Source: an uncultured Prevotellaceae bacterium
GTDB lineage: Bacteria; Bacteroidota; Bacteroidia; Bacteroidales; Bacteroidaceae
DNA: 64,000 bases
Reading direction: 5' to 3'
NCBI GenBank assembly: GCA_945865175.1
Contig: CAMBDA010000010.1
Span: 1-64,000, forward strand
The translations under genes were made by a program, and so were the position numbers. The notes below the pieces were generated by a model, which was given only the letters and a program-made list of their open reading frames with translations, was not told where the DNA came from and did not search any database. Position 1 is the first letter of the stretch. Each line of letters begins with the position of its first letter. This document shows positions 7,789 through 17,125 of the stretch, piece after piece.

Positions 7789-9855
7789 ATGAAAAGTTCA
7801 TTAATCTTCGTATTGTTTACATTGTGGGCAACGACTGGGCTAAAAGCACAGACTGATTTCCCTAACGACAGCGTGCAACTTGAGGAAGTGGTGATAAAAG
7901 GAGCAAGGGTCGTAAACCGCACCGACGGTAAACTGATTTTCCCATCCGAGGAAATGACCAAGTCAGCATCATCCGGTTACACTCTTTTAAAGATGTTACC
8001 ACTACCTAACGTGAAAGTTGACGACATCAACGAGACCGTATCCGCCGCCAATTCTCTTATGGGCAATGTGCAAGTGAGAATCAATGACGTGGAAGCCACT
8101 ACTGCCGATATGCAGTCGCTGCAACCGAAAGAGGTTGAGAAGGTGGAACTCATCGATAGGCCTGGAGTTAGGTACGGGGAGAATGTAGGCATTGTCATAA
8201 ATATCATAACACGAAAGGTCACAAGTGGATATGTAGTAGGGGCAAGCGGCACTCTCGTTCCAAAGGCTGATATGGTTAAGGGCAATGCCTATACCAAGAA
8301 CAACAGCGGAAACAACGAGTTGTCGCTAAACTATTCCGGATATTACAGACACTCCAATGGTATGAACGAAGTAGAGCATACAGAATATCTCATGGCGGAT
8401 AATAAATATTGTAAGGTGGAGAGAAACACCAACGACATCATCAACAGAAACACAATGCATGATGTACAGGCAAGATACAGTTGGATAAATGCAGATGGCT
8501 CCGCATTCCTCACAACACTATCCACATCAATAGACAACAACCCGCGAGACTTCAGGAAGACAGATGTCGCATACTCCGACGGGAGAAACACGTCAGAAAC
8601 CATCGACAACAGCGAGAAGACTATAAGTCCTTTGCTTGACCTGTATTTCAAAACCCAATTAGGCAAGAGCCAAAGCTTAATCGCCAATGCGACAGGATCA
8701 TACACACATACCGATTATGCTTATCTGTTTATATCCGACGATAAATCTTTTGGCTATAATACTCTCGGAAAGACTTGGTCGCTCAAGTCGGAGGCGATGT
8801 ACGAAAACCGCATGAAGCCCTTCACCCTCTCGGCAGGACTTCGCTATGCCCAGAAATATATCGATAATCACTATTCGGGCGATGCCACTCTCGTGTCGCA
8901 AATCCATTCAAGCAATATCTATGCCTTCTCGCAAATCCAAGGCTCATTGTGGAAAATCGGTTATATGGTGGGACTTGGGCTTAGTCGTGAATACTATCGC
9001 CAAGGAGAGACAATATATGACCGAGTGTGGCTTCGTCCGAAACTGAACCTTTCCCTACCTCTTTCCCAATGTATTAGGCTCAACTACACCCTCACCTCCG
9101 CGCCTGCCTCGTCAAAACTGCAGAACATGAGCGGAATGTCCATCATAACCAATGATATGGAGTATTCAGAGGGTAATCCTGAACTGATTATGGCAAGACG
9201 CGACGACCATACACTCACACTGAGCCATCAATCGCCACGCCTCTACACCCAACTGATGACATTCTTTCGTCACAACGCTCATCCTGCCATGCAGCACGTT
9301 TACCGTACAGAAGACGACCGTTTTGTAAAGACCTTCCTTGAAGGCCGACGTATTGATTTACTCATGCTGCAGAGCTACACCAACTACGACATCATTCCAC
9401 AGCATCTCAATGCCTATATATCAGCAGAAATGTTGAACATCTGGAATGACGGACAGGACTATAGCCACCGCCTCACGTCGTTCAACTTCAACATAGGTCT
9501 CACTGCCTGGCTTGGCAATTGGACGATAATGGCAACTATGGACAACGGTTATCATTTCATGGAAAACGAATACGAGAGCCGCAACATCTTCTCCGACTTT
9601 GTAAGTGTTTCTTATAAATATAAGAATATCACGGCAGGTCTCTTCTGCCAAAACCTGTTCAGGCATAATGCCAAGATTGAAGAAGTGGAAAACCATAACC
9701 GGCTTGCCCACAAACTCTTGATAGCACATAATCACAATACGTCGAGTGCCATCGGCATAAAACTGACGTGGAAATTGTCGAAAGGCCGCAACTTCAAAGG
9801 CATCGACCGCGACACCAACTCCTTGAAGGACACGGAGACTGGAGTGGCGAAATAG
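7789..9855 (+). CDS. TonB-dependent-receptor-like outer-membrane beta-barrel protein
   Basis: The 688-residue product has a signal peptide (1-20, ending GLKA-QTD) and a plug-like domain (about 28-145; VQLEEVVIKGARVV, LLKMLPLPNVKVDD, GVRYGENVGIVINIITRK). A long beta-barrel with alternating hydrophobic strands runs to the C-terminus. It resembles the outer membrane beta-barrel family 3 proteins of Bacteroidetes, without the usual N-terminal carboxypeptidase-like domain. No SusD partner follows, so it is not a SusCD pair. The cargo is unknown. Regulation by the adjacent winged-helix protein is inferred from position and operator-like repeats. Confidence 0.8.
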   Translation: MKSSLIFVLFTLWATTGLKAQTDFPNDSVQLEEVVIKGARVVNRTDGKLIFPSEEMTKSASSGYTLLKMLPLPNVKVDDINETVSAANSLMGNVQVRINDVEATTADMQSLQPKEVEKVELIDRPGVRYGENVGIVINIITRKVTSGYVVGASGTLVPKADMVKGNAYTKNNSGNNELSLNYSGYYRHSNGMNEVEHTEYLMADNKYCKVERNTNDIINRNTMHDVQARYSWINADGSAFLTTLSTSIDNNPRDFRKTDVAYSDGRNTSETIDNSEKTISPLLDLYFKTQLGKSQSLIANATGSYTHTDYAYLFISDDKSFGYNTLGKTWSLKSEAMYENRMKPFTLSAGLRYAQKYIDNHYSGDATLVSQIHSSNIYAFSQIQGSLWKIGYMVGLGLSREYYRQGETIYDRVWLRPKLNLSLPLSQCIRLNYTLTSAPASSKLQNMSGMSIITNDMEYSEGNPELIMARRDDHTLTLSHQSPRLYTQLMTFFRHNAHPAMQHVYRTEDDRFVKTFLEGRRIDLLMLQSYTNYDIIPQHLNAYISAEMLNIWNDGQDYSHRLTSFNFNIGLTAWLGNWTIMATMDNGYHFMENEYESRNIFSDFVSVSYKYKNITAGLFCQNLFRHNAKIEEVENHNRLAHKLLIAHNHNTSSAIGIKLTWKLSKGRNFKGIDRDTNSLKDTETGVAK

Positions 9856-10120
9856 GGGATAACTCACGGCAACGGGCTGGGGGAATCTTTGCCTTTATGC
9901 CTACAGCAAGGAAGTCGTCATAGGCGGGACGTGACGTGGATCTCAATATGTCCAAGAAAAGACTTTTATTTCTTTCAAACATTTAAGTTTTTAATAGAAG
10001 GGACAAGGGACGGGTCAATGTACAGGACAGTTGCAAGGCGGCTCACCTGACTTTGTAGCAGGAAACCAGCTTCGTGTGTTATTTGCAATCCTTTATTTAT
10101 TTGCGGATTCAACTACAAAA

Positions 10121-11089
10121 TCACAATACCATATTGAACACCCATCCCAGCAGGATGATGAACAGTGCAATGGTTCCGAAGAAGATGCCTATGAGCTTCA
10201 TGTTCATCACTTTCTTGAGCATGGTGGCTTCTGGCAAGGAAAGGCCTACTACCGACATCATAAACGCCAAGGCTGTGCCCAATGCAACCCCTTTGGCTAC
10301 AAAGACCTGAACGACAGGTACGATGCCTGCGGCATTGGCATACATCGGAACGGCAAGCACGACTGCTAATGGGACGGCATACCAATGTTCGCCGCTCAGA
10401 TATTCTTCAAAAAATCCACTTGGGACATAACCATGTATGGCAGCCCCGATGCCGATGCCGATGATGACATAGAGGAGAACACCGCGGATGATGCCCAATG
10501 CTTCTTTGGCAATTTGTGGCAATTGCCCAATAAGGGAAAATTGCGACGCTTCCATTTCCTCCTGCTGGATATTGTTCATCTGCAGCATCTGCTGCACCCA
10601 AGGACTAAGGTGTTTCTCCAATTTCATCTTCCCCAGAACATAACCGCCAATCATGCCAAGACATATTCCGCTGACGACGTAAACCGTAGTGACCTTCCAT
10701 CCGAAAGTGCCTGCAAACATGGCTACTGCCACCTCGTTGACAAGAGGTGAGGTGATGAGGAAAGAGAACGTCACACCCAATGGGATGCCTCCCTTGACAA
10801 ATCCGATGAACAGCGGTATGCTTGAACAGGAACAGAAGGGAGTGATGGCTCCAAACAGCGAGGCAAGCAGATACTGCATCCCGTAGAGTTTCCTTGATGT
10901 GAGGAAGTTGCGCAGTCTTTCCACGGGGAAATAGGCATTGACAATGCCCATTATGATGCTGATAACAAACAGCAGAATGATAATCTTCAATGTGTCATAC
11001 ACAAAGAAGTTCAGTGCCTCTCCCAAATGAGTAGTGGCATCTATGCCACATATATCATATATAATCCAATCGGCGAATTGCTGTATCAT
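10121..11089 (-). CDS. Permease, SO_0444/YraQ/ArsP-like (DUF318)
   Basis: The 322-residue integral membrane protein has about eight hydrophobic helices and the family motif AITPFCSCSSIPLFIG near residue 85-100. A second half begins near GVLLYVIIGIGIG. Members export metal or metalloid species, and ArsP relatives export trivalent organoarsenicals using conserved cysteines such as the CSC motif here. It is the last gene of the arsR-led minus-strand operon, 19 bp after the ArsG-type gene. The context supports export of an arsenical or another soft metal. Confidence 0.8.
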   Translation of the reverse strand: MIQQFADWIIYDICGIDATTHLGEALNFFVYDTLKIIILLFVISIIMGIVNAYFPVERLRNFLTSRKLYGMQYLLASLFGAITPFCSCSSIPLFIGFVKGGIPLGVTFSFLITSPLVNEVAVAMFAGTFGWKVTTVYVVSGICLGMIGGYVLGKMKLEKHLSPWVQQMLQMNNIQQEEMEASQFSLIGQLPQIAKEALGIIRGVLLYVIIGIGIGAAIHGYVPSGFFEEYLSGEHWYAVPLAVVLAVPMYANAAGIVPVVQVFVAKGVALGTALAFMMSVVGLSLPEATMLKKVMNMKLIGIFFGTIALFIILLGWVFNMVL

Positions 11090-11108
11090 AAGTCTTGTTT
11101 GTTAAATG

Positions 11109-11816
11109 CTATAAAATAATTGTGATAGTATAATACAAGCCTACAAGGATGAAGAGGATGGCTACAAAACGGTTGAACCAACGCTGAAAGACGGCTATCT
11201 TGCCCATCACCTTGCCTAACGACTGCATGCTGTACGCTATAATCCATGCAGCCACGAGCACAGGAAGGGAGGTGGCAATGGCATAGACCATGGGTAGCAC
11301 GTAACCGCCTGACTCCACTGCCGACATGGGGATGAGCATGCCGAAATAGAGCATGCCGCTGGTGGGGCAGAAAGCCATGGCAAAGAGTACGCCAAGGATA
11401 AAGGCGCCCAGCACACCATGTGTCCAACTGCCTGACGCCTGACCCGAAAAGCCGAACTTCGACAAATGGAGCAGATGACCAAACAGCATGAACAGGCCGA
11501 TGAGAACAAGGGCTGGTCCAAGAATCCATTCTCCGATGGCGCTTATCGCATCCTGAATGCCGAAGGCATCCTCGCCCTTGCGGATGATGAATATCAGAAC
11601 TGCACCTAGGGCCGAATAGGCGACGGCTCTCCCTAAGGTATAAAGCAAACCCAGGTAGAAGACCTTCCGCCGGTTGTCTATCTCTCGTCCGATATAGGCC
11701 ACCGCAGTAAGATTGGTGGCAAGCGGACATGGGCTGACCGCGGTCAGAATTCCCAATATCAGGGCAGTGACCACTGGCAGCGAGCTATTGTCGAGCAACG
11801 AATAGAGCCAATCCAT
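11109..11816 (-). CDS. arsG: ArsG-type / CcdA-DsbD-family membrane transporter
   Basis: The 235-residue protein has six predicted membrane helices and the paired cysteine-proline motifs of the CcdA/DsbD transmembrane family: SPCPLATNL near residue 30 and FCPTSGMLYFG near 135. In Bacteroides, proteins of this type encoded beside ArsF are assigned to organoarsenical handling. Its start overlaps the ArsF-type stop by one base (TAATG), indicating tight coupling. Electron transfer across the membrane to ArsF is an alternative to direct efflux. Confidence 0.75.
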   Translation of the reverse strand: MDWLYSLLDNSSLPVVTALILGILTAVSPCPLATNLTAVAYIGREIDNRRKVFYLGLLYTLGRAVAYSALGAVLIFIIRKGEDAFGIQDAISAIGEWILGPALVLIGLFMLFGHLLHLSKFGFSGQASGSWTHGVLGAFILGVLFAMAFCPTSGMLYFGMLIPMSAVESGGYVLPMVYAIATSLPVLVAAWIIAYSMQSLGKVMGKIAVFQRWFNRFVAILFILVGLYYTITIIL

Positions 11817-12208
11817 TATTTCAAGGCTTTAGTGATTGCTTCTTTTAATATCTTCTTGAATTCCTCAGGATTCCTCTTGGCGAATTGGAAACCTTGGCGA
11901 GTTAGGTCGGTGCGTGTCTCCTTGCCATTCTTATCTATCTTCACGATAAAGAGCGAAGAGAAACTCACCTTGTGGTCTGCAGCAATAGGTTTGCCTTGAT
12001 CTGTTGAGAAATCAATGACCTTCATACTTATCTTCTTGTTCTTCTGCTGGGAGGCGAAACTCTCTTCCAGCACTTCCTTCGCACATTTCTCTATGCTGCG
12101 GCATGTGATGCAACGCTGCTTGCCGTGGAAATAGCGAACCTCCACACGCTGTGCCTGCATGACGATTGCCATCATGCAAACCAGCATTGACAATAATACT
12201 CTTTTCAT
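11816..12208 (-). CDS. arsF: ArsF-family exported protein (nitroreductase-subunit family)
   Basis: The 130-residue product has a signal peptide (1-19, MKRVLLSMLVCMMAIVMQA). It then shows a thioredoxin-like start with RYFHGKQRCITCRSIEKC, whose CxxC (about residues 33-36) and following cysteine are probably redox active. The family is annotated from the Bacteroides ars operons that also carry ArsE and ArsG. Co-transcription with the CcdA-like gene suggests that the membrane protein passes electrons to this periplasmic domain. The exact substrate is uncertain. Confidence 0.7.
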   Translation of the reverse strand: MKRVLLSMLVCMMAIVMQAQRVEVRYFHGKQRCITCRSIEKCAKEVLEESFASQQKNKKISMKVIDFSTDQGKPIAADHKVSFSSLFIVKIDKNGKETRTDLTRQGFQFAKRNPEEFKKILKEAITKALK

Positions 12209-12219
12209 GGTAATTGGGA

Positions 12220-12450
12220 TTATTTTAATATTTGTATAAGTTCCTTCTCACTCTTTTGGCCGCGCGCCACAACCTGGCCGTCCACCACAAGTGCTGGCAG
12301 CGACATTACATTATACTGCATCTGCTCCATGATGTCGCTCACTGCCGACACCTTCGCATCAATGCCATTCTCCTTTACTACCTTCTCGACAAGGGCGAGA
12401 TACTTCTGATTGCAGGCACAGCTGCTCACTAAAACCTTTACGTCTTTCAT
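12220..12450 (-). CDS. Small thioredoxin/glutaredoxin-like protein
   Basis: This 76-residue protein has the fold pattern of the TM0996/MTH895 redox family: VKVLVSS at the start, MEQMQYNVMSLPALVVDGQVV with the cis-proline near 54, and a C-terminal helix. The active-site loop reads SSCACNQKY, giving CxC in place of the usual CxxC. It lies 11 bp before the ArsF gene and after arsR, so it may reduce or bind thiophilic metal species. It could also be a metallochaperone. Confidence 0.75.
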   Translation of the reverse strand: MKDVKVLVSSCACNQKYLALVEKVVKENGIDAKVSAVSDIMEQMQYNVMSLPALVVDGQVVARGQKSEKELIQILK

Positions 12451-12561
12451 AAATTAAACTTGTTTTATAAAATGAATAATAATTGTTTATCGCAAAACAA
12501 CGATGATAAAACTTCAAATAATAGCGCATGCCGATGGTTTCGCTCAGACATACGCTTGGTC

Positions 12562-12891
12562 TTACTGGCAGCAATCCTTGTCCTTGCAGATTTCCGTCTG
12601 AAAGAACTCGGCAAAGAGTTCGCTGGCATACTCCCAGTTTTCGCGCACTATGCAGTATTTCACCTTGGGAGTCTCTATCTCCCCTTGTATAAGTCCTGCA
12701 TCCTTCAGTTCCTTAAGATGTTGGCTCACCGTGGCCTGTGCGATGGGCAGTTCCTCATGAATGTCACCGAAATAACAAGTCTCTTGTTTGGCGAGAAATT
12801 TCATGATAGCAATGCGGGCAGGATGTCCCAGAGCCTTGGCAAACCTTGCCAATGTCTCAGTCTTGATACAATATGTTTTCTTTTCAGCCAT
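12562..12891 (-). CDS. arsR: ArsR-family metalloregulator
   Basis: The 109-residue protein has an ArsR winged helix ([30 protein letters not shown]). Cysteines sit at [13 protein letters not shown], where ArsR proteins bind As(III), and in the tail ICKDKDCCQ. An upstream in-frame ATG at 12942 is rejected because it lies inside the promoter at 12919-12950; MAEKK at 12891 is the sensible start. It is the first gene of the operon and probably represses it until metalloid binds. Confidence 0.85.
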   Translation of the reverse strand: MAEKKTYCIKTETLARFAKALGHPARIAIMKFLAKQETCYFGDIHEELPIAQATVSQHLKELKDAGLIQGEIETPKVKYCIVRENWEYASELFAEFFQTEICKDKDCCQ

Positions 12892-12918
12892 AATCAATGA
12901 TGAATAAATAATTTTGAT

Positions 12919-12950
12919 GCAAAGGTAATCAATAAATCCCATTACACAAA
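12919..12950 (-). promoter_or_regulatory. Consensus promoter of the ars-type operon
   Basis: Read on the minus strand, TTTG (complement of 12947-12950) is followed after exactly 19 nt by TACCTTTGC (12919-12927), a perfect Bacteroidetes -33/-7 pair. It sets the start of the arsR reading frame at 12891. Confidence 0.8.
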
Positions 12951-13044
12951 TTAACCATCGTGATTTTACGAATGTTTAACATTGATGGGAGATTCTTAAG
13001 CAGAACTACAAATAACATATCATAGATAATTTCTTCTCTATTTC

Positions 13045-13076
13045 TTGTCAGTATCGGTTGTTTTTCGTATTTTTGC
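13045..13076 (+). promoter_or_regulatory. Bacteroidetes-type promoter of the second AAA/PD-(D/E)XK gene
   Basis: TATTTTTGC lies at 13068-13076 with TTGT at 13045-13048, a 19-nt spacer. From the -7 box onward the sequence is almost the same as at 5116, so promoter and gene were duplicated together. Confidence 0.6.
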
Positions 13077-13112
13077 AGCATGAAAGTGTTTGTTTGATAA
13101 AATGCAGATGAT

Positions 13113-14726
13113 ATGAGCAAATTCAAGTACCCTGTAGATACCGACCAGTTTCAGAGAATTCGTGAAGATGACAAGGTGTATGTTGACAAGACCGGCATAA
13201 TGTATAGCCTTGTCAGCAAGTATCAGTATGTCTTTCTTGCCCGTCCCCGCCGTTTCGGCAAGTCGTTGTTGTGCAACACTTTCAAGGCTTATTTCCAAGG
13301 TCAGAAGGAACTGTTCGAGGGATTGAAGGTCATGGACTTGGAGAAGGAATGGAAGACATACCCTGTGCTGCATTTCACAATGAGCGGCCTGAAGAACCTT
13401 AAGGTGAGCGAGGCAAAGACAAAGCTGGAAACAATGATTCGTGGTTACGAGAGCATTTATGGAAGCGACCCTCTGTCTATAACCCCTGGCGACCGCTTTC
13501 GCAACCTTATCCACAATGCAAGAAAACAAACAGGAGAAAATGTCGTAGTCATACTCGACGAATATGACGCTCCCGTTATGCGATTACTCTACGACACGGA
13601 GCAGTTGGAAGAAATGCGCATGATGCTCCGTGAGTTCTATCAGGTGCTGAAGGATGAAGGGGAATATCTGAAGTTCGTGTTCATCACAGGAGTCACGAAG
13701 TTCTCGCAGATGAGCATTTTCTCGGAACTGAACAACCTGAATCAGATATCCATGATAGACGAATATTCAGGATTGTGCGGTATTACCCAGGAGGAACTCG
13801 ACACCTTCCTTCGCCCTTGCGTCGAGGAGTATGCATCCAACCTTGAGATTTCAACCGATGAGGCATACGCTTTGCTGAAATCGAAATACGACGGCTATCA
13901 CTTTGCAAGAAAGAGTCAGGATATATATGCTCCTTTCAGTCTTATGCATGCCCTGAACAACAATACGACAGACAACTTCTGGTTTGAGTCGGGCACATCG
14001 GCATCGCTCATTGATCATCTCAAACATTTCCCCAGCTTCAATCCTCTCGACTTCGATGGAGTGGAATTGTCGTTGGAGGAATTTAATGTGCCATGCGAAA
14101 ACGCTTCGACACCTGTTCCTATGCTTTATCAGAGTGGCTATCTTACCATAGATTATTATAATAAGGAGGACGATGTATATGTTCTTCACTTCCCCAACTA
14201 CGAGGTGCGCCAAGGCATGGTGTATAGCTTGACAAACTATCTTATGGATATATCTGACTGGGACAGGAATGCCACCATTCTTGCCATGGCTCGCGCCCTG
14301 AAACGTGGCGACCTGCCATCGGCACTTACCGAACTCCGCTCCTACATAGCCTCCTTACCCTACGACATCATCACCCGCAAGGAGTGGATGGCAAAGAAGA
14401 AAAAGGAGGCATTCTACAAGTTGCTGATGTACATTGTGTTCTCTTTGCTCAACAGCAAGGTGGACACAGAGGTGAAGAGCGTTCTCGGTCGTGCCGATGT
14501 GGTAATAAAGACCAAGAACGACATCTATGTCCTCGAACTGAAGGTGGATGACCCCGTAGATAATGCCTTGTCTCAGATAGACTCCAAGGGCTATGCCATC
14601 CCTTACGAAGCCGACGGACGCCAAGTGACCAAATGCGGAGTGAAGATATCCTCAGAGGTTAGAAATATCACGCATTGGCGGGCAGTAGATAAGGATGGCA
14701 AAGTCATCGATGAGCAGAAGTTCTGA
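13113..14726 (+). CDS. AAA-ATPase-like / PD-(D/E)XK nuclease-like protein, copy 2
   Basis: This 537-residue paralog of the gene at 5162 has the same Walker A (RPRRFGKSL), Walker B (VVVILDEYD) and C-terminal nuclease residues (GRADVVI, LELK). Long stretches, including roughly residues 303-420, are almost identical between the two. Differences concentrate near residues 14-37, 103-142 and 240-300. The patchwork suggests duplication followed by gene conversion, with a few diverging surfaces. Function is not established for the family. Confidence 0.8.
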   Translation: MSKFKYPVDTDQFQRIREDDKVYVDKTGIMYSLVSKYQYVFLARPRRFGKSLLCNTFKAYFQGQKELFEGLKVMDLEKEWKTYPVLHFTMSGLKNLKVSEAKTKLETMIRGYESIYGSDPLSITPGDRFRNLIHNARKQTGENVVVILDEYDAPVMRLLYDTEQLEEMRMMLREFYQVLKDEGEYLKFVFITGVTKFSQMSIFSELNNLNQISMIDEYSGLCGITQEELDTFLRPCVEEYASNLEISTDEAYALLKSKYDGYHFARKSQDIYAPFSLMHALNNNTTDNFWFESGTSASLIDHLKHFPSFNPLDFDGVELSLEEFNVPCENASTPVPMLYQSGYLTIDYYNKEDDVYVLHFPNYEVRQGMVYSLTNYLMDISDWDRNATILAMARALKRGDLPSALTELRSYIASLPYDIITRKEWMAKKKKEAFYKLLMYIVFSLLNSKVDTEVKSVLGRADVVIKTKNDIYVLELKVDDPVDNALSQIDSKGYAIPYEADGRQVTKCGVKISSEVRNITHWRAVDKDGKVIDEQKF

Positions 14727-14764
14727 ACCGGTCTTTCATTATCGCCGCAAGAATATACATTTTC

Positions 14765-15169
14765 CTAATGCCTGCAACCTCCAATAATCCTTGCCGCCTC
14801 ATCTTTCTCACTTTGGAATGAGAATTGGTCGAATATGATGTAGGCACGATGTGGATCGACAATGCGTGGTGCCATGAGTCTGAGTGCCGCAAGTTTCTTG
14901 TCGCCAAACGAGAATATACTCATAATTGTCGCACACTGCTCACAGGAATAAAATGCCCCAAGACTGGCCACCTCGATGAGATCCATCTTACGGTCATCGA
15001 AACTGGTGTTTTTCACCTTATTATATAATATGGCGAACTTATCGTCGCTGAGACGAAGTTCCACCACCGCACTTGGTTCATGCATACGTCTATGCCGCTG
15101 AGCCTTAACGTCAACTACTCCCAATGTCAAACAGGAGAGCAACAGAAAAACAAACAGATTCCTTCTCAT
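14765..15169 (-). CDS. Exported DUF4476 protein
   Basis: From MRRNLFVFLLLSCL the product is 134 residues with a signal peptide ending near VDVKAQ. It then carries a DUF4476-like region (about 40-134; FDDRKMDLIEVASLGAFYS, CATIMSIFSFGDKKLAALRLM). The family is small, secreted and of unknown function. A longer frame to 15388 is rejected because a -7 box lies at 15195-15203. The MTIIM codon at 15181 would leave almost no leader. It converges with the AAA copy 2 gene. Confidence 0.75.
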   Translation of the reverse strand: MRRNLFVFLLLSCLTLGVVDVKAQRHRRMHEPSAVVELRLSDDKFAILYNKVKNTSFDDRKMDLIEVASLGAFYSCEQCATIMSIFSFGDKKLAALRLMAPRIVDPHRAYIIFDQFSFQSEKDEAARIIGGCRH

Positions 15170-15194
15170 AATAATTGTCATTTTTTGTTTTTCC

Positions 15195-15203
15195 GCAAAG
15201 GTA
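15195..15203 (-). promoter_or_regulatory. Promoter -7 element of the DUF4476 gene
   Basis: TACCTTTGC on the minus strand matches the Bacteroidetes -7 box, with TTGC (complement of 15223-15226) at a 19-nt spacing. It fixes the DUF4476 start downstream of it. Confidence 0.65.
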
Positions 15204-15438
15204 ATGCCTTTTGGCATATTATGCAAGGGAATTTCCCCACAAGATAATATGAGAATCCCTACTATAGCAGCCCTGAGAATTTCCCATTTTTTACAATAAA
15301 AATGGTCAAAACGTTTTGTCTGTATCCTTATGTGTATCCTTCGCCTCACATCGTTCTTTATAGTACCTTGCATTGCGCATAGTGGCATTAAATAGTGGTA
15401 AACAGTTGATTTTGGGTGGTGAATGTATGGAGGAAAAT

Positions 15439-15470
15439 TTTGTATGAATCATTAGAATGAGTAATTTTGC
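15439..15470 (+). promoter_or_regulatory. Consensus promoter of the broken esterase gene
   Basis: TTTG at 15439-15442, a 19-nt spacer and TAATTTTGC at 15462-15470 form an intact Bacteroidetes promoter in front of a gene that is no longer intact. Confidence 0.75.
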
Positions 15471-15542
15471 ATTGTCAATTCATCGTAAAGATTGACTCTC
15501 TGGCATCAATCAGAGATGTGAATGAATTATACATTGCAAATG

Positions 15543-16841
15543 ATGGAAAAAAGAATGATTATCACTATGGTTCTGGCAGGAATCCTCGGCATGGCAAATG
15601 CCCAAAATACCTCCAGTACAGAAGGACATGTGCAGTCGGCAACGGCTATCAGTCGCGTGTTGGGAGACGGGCGTAAGGTGGAAACTGTCGTGCTTCAATA
15701 CGACACCCCCCATCCGCAACAAGAGCCTCTCTACTGAGAGTTTCAAGGTTGAAGGAAAGATGTGACACGCATATATGCCAACAATGCTCCTGAAAGGGCT
15801 GAAAAGGGCAAAGACGGACAGTATGTCATCATCGAAGTCAAGGCTGAAGTGGACCTGAATGCCCGTCCGCAGATGCCTTCGGAGGCTGACAGGAAGAAAA
15901 AGCAGGAACGCGACCGCATGCAGGGAGGGCCGGGACTGCGTGCAGGATGGAGCACTGGGGGCAACGACTCATATCCCGGCAATGCCATCGTCACACAGAC
16001 AAAAGACATAAAGACTTCAAACGGCATAAGCTATAAGGCAAACGAAAGTCAGATAGATGCCACTGCTGGGCAGTGTCTTGTGGCAGACGATTTCAGACAG
16101 GAAGAATTCATCAGTCCATATACAGGCCAAACCTTACCTTATAATATATATCTGCCGAAAGACTATAATCCGGCAGAAAAATATCCGCTGGTGCTCTTTA
16201 TCCACGATGCGGGAGTGGCAAGCGGCGATGTCACCCATACCCTCTATCAGGGAAATGGTGCCACCTCATGGGCAGAGCCGCAGGCACAGGCAAGAAACAA
16301 GTGCATTGTGGTGGCACCCGAATATCCAGTCATAACGGTGGATGACAACTGGAACTACAGTCACCATCTTGATGCTACCATAGCCTTGTTGAAAGACTTG
16401 CAGACGCGCTATTCCATCGACCCGAAGCGCATCTACACCACCGGGCAGTCAATGGGTTGCATGTCGTCCATAGTGATGATGCTGAAAGAGCCCGATCTCT
16501 TTGCCGCAGCCTTGCTTGTTGCCGGAAAATGGAATCCGTCGCTGATGGGACCGCTGGACAAACAGAACATCTGGATCATTTCATGCGAGGGAGATGTCTC
16601 GTCAAGTTCGCTGTAAGAACAAGCCGTAGAGCAGTGGCGCAGTCAAGGCAGCAAGGTGACTGAGGCGACATGGGATATGACCTTGCCTCAGGAACAACTG
16701 TCGGCAGAAGCAAACAAGATGCGTGCGGAAGGCAATCACCTGCTCTTCACCCACCTCACTGGTGGCAACCACCGCGCCACATGGTTTGTTGCCTATGGTA
16801 TTGAAGGAGTGCAAGACTGGCTGTTTGAACAGCATAAGTAG
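15543..16841 (+). pseudogene. EstA-like secreted esterase, inactivated by two frameshifts and a stop
   Basis: A signal peptide (MEKRMIITMVLAGILGMANAQ, shortened here to its start and end) is followed by an Ig-like esterase N-terminal domain and an alpha/beta hydrolase with nucleophile elbow TTGQSMGCMSS and catalytic histidine GGNHRATW. Three lesions are visible. One extra C in the C6 run at 15706-15711 shifts the frame, which would otherwise read TPIRNKSLSTESFKVEGK. One G is missing near 15759, restoring the frame. An in-frame TAA at 16614-16616 interrupts the last quarter (one C-to-T change from CAA). Read without lesions it resembles a complete peptidase/esterase. Confidence 0.8.
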
Positions 16842-16857
16842 AACAGTCTCGGTTCCT

Positions 16858-16905
16858 GTAGCCTCTAACTGCCTTATGTGTACAGGCGTTGGGGGCTACT
16901 TTCTA
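16858..16905 (+). terminator. Probable terminator after the esterase pseudogene
   Basis: GTAGCC (16858-16863) pairs with GGCTAC (16894-16899), with inner complementary AAC/GTT and GCCT/AGGC, followed by a short T-rich stretch. The hairpin is imperfect. Confidence 0.4.
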
Positions 16906-17125
16906 TCAACTTGTTCATCTCGTTTCATTGCCGTCCTTTGCAGCGTGAATAATAGAGTATCCACGGCGGTTCATCGACGAGACTCGGAGGCAGGCGTTGG
17001 AAAAACTCTCCAATTACGGCTTTTGATACGCTGCTTTGACCCTCAAAACATTTACAAAAACATTTATTTTCGTCGATTTTCGGCTGTTTTTCATTGAAAA
17101 GTTTACAGGATTGAAATAAAAGCAT

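Noticed and set aside
10031..10369. Plus-strand frames over the 3' end of the permease gene
   Set aside because: Reverse reading of a clear membrane protein; no independent signal.
12460..12900. A 146-codon plus-strand frame opposite arsR
   Set aside because: Shadow of arsR; the minus-strand promoter and ArsR motifs settle the coding strand.
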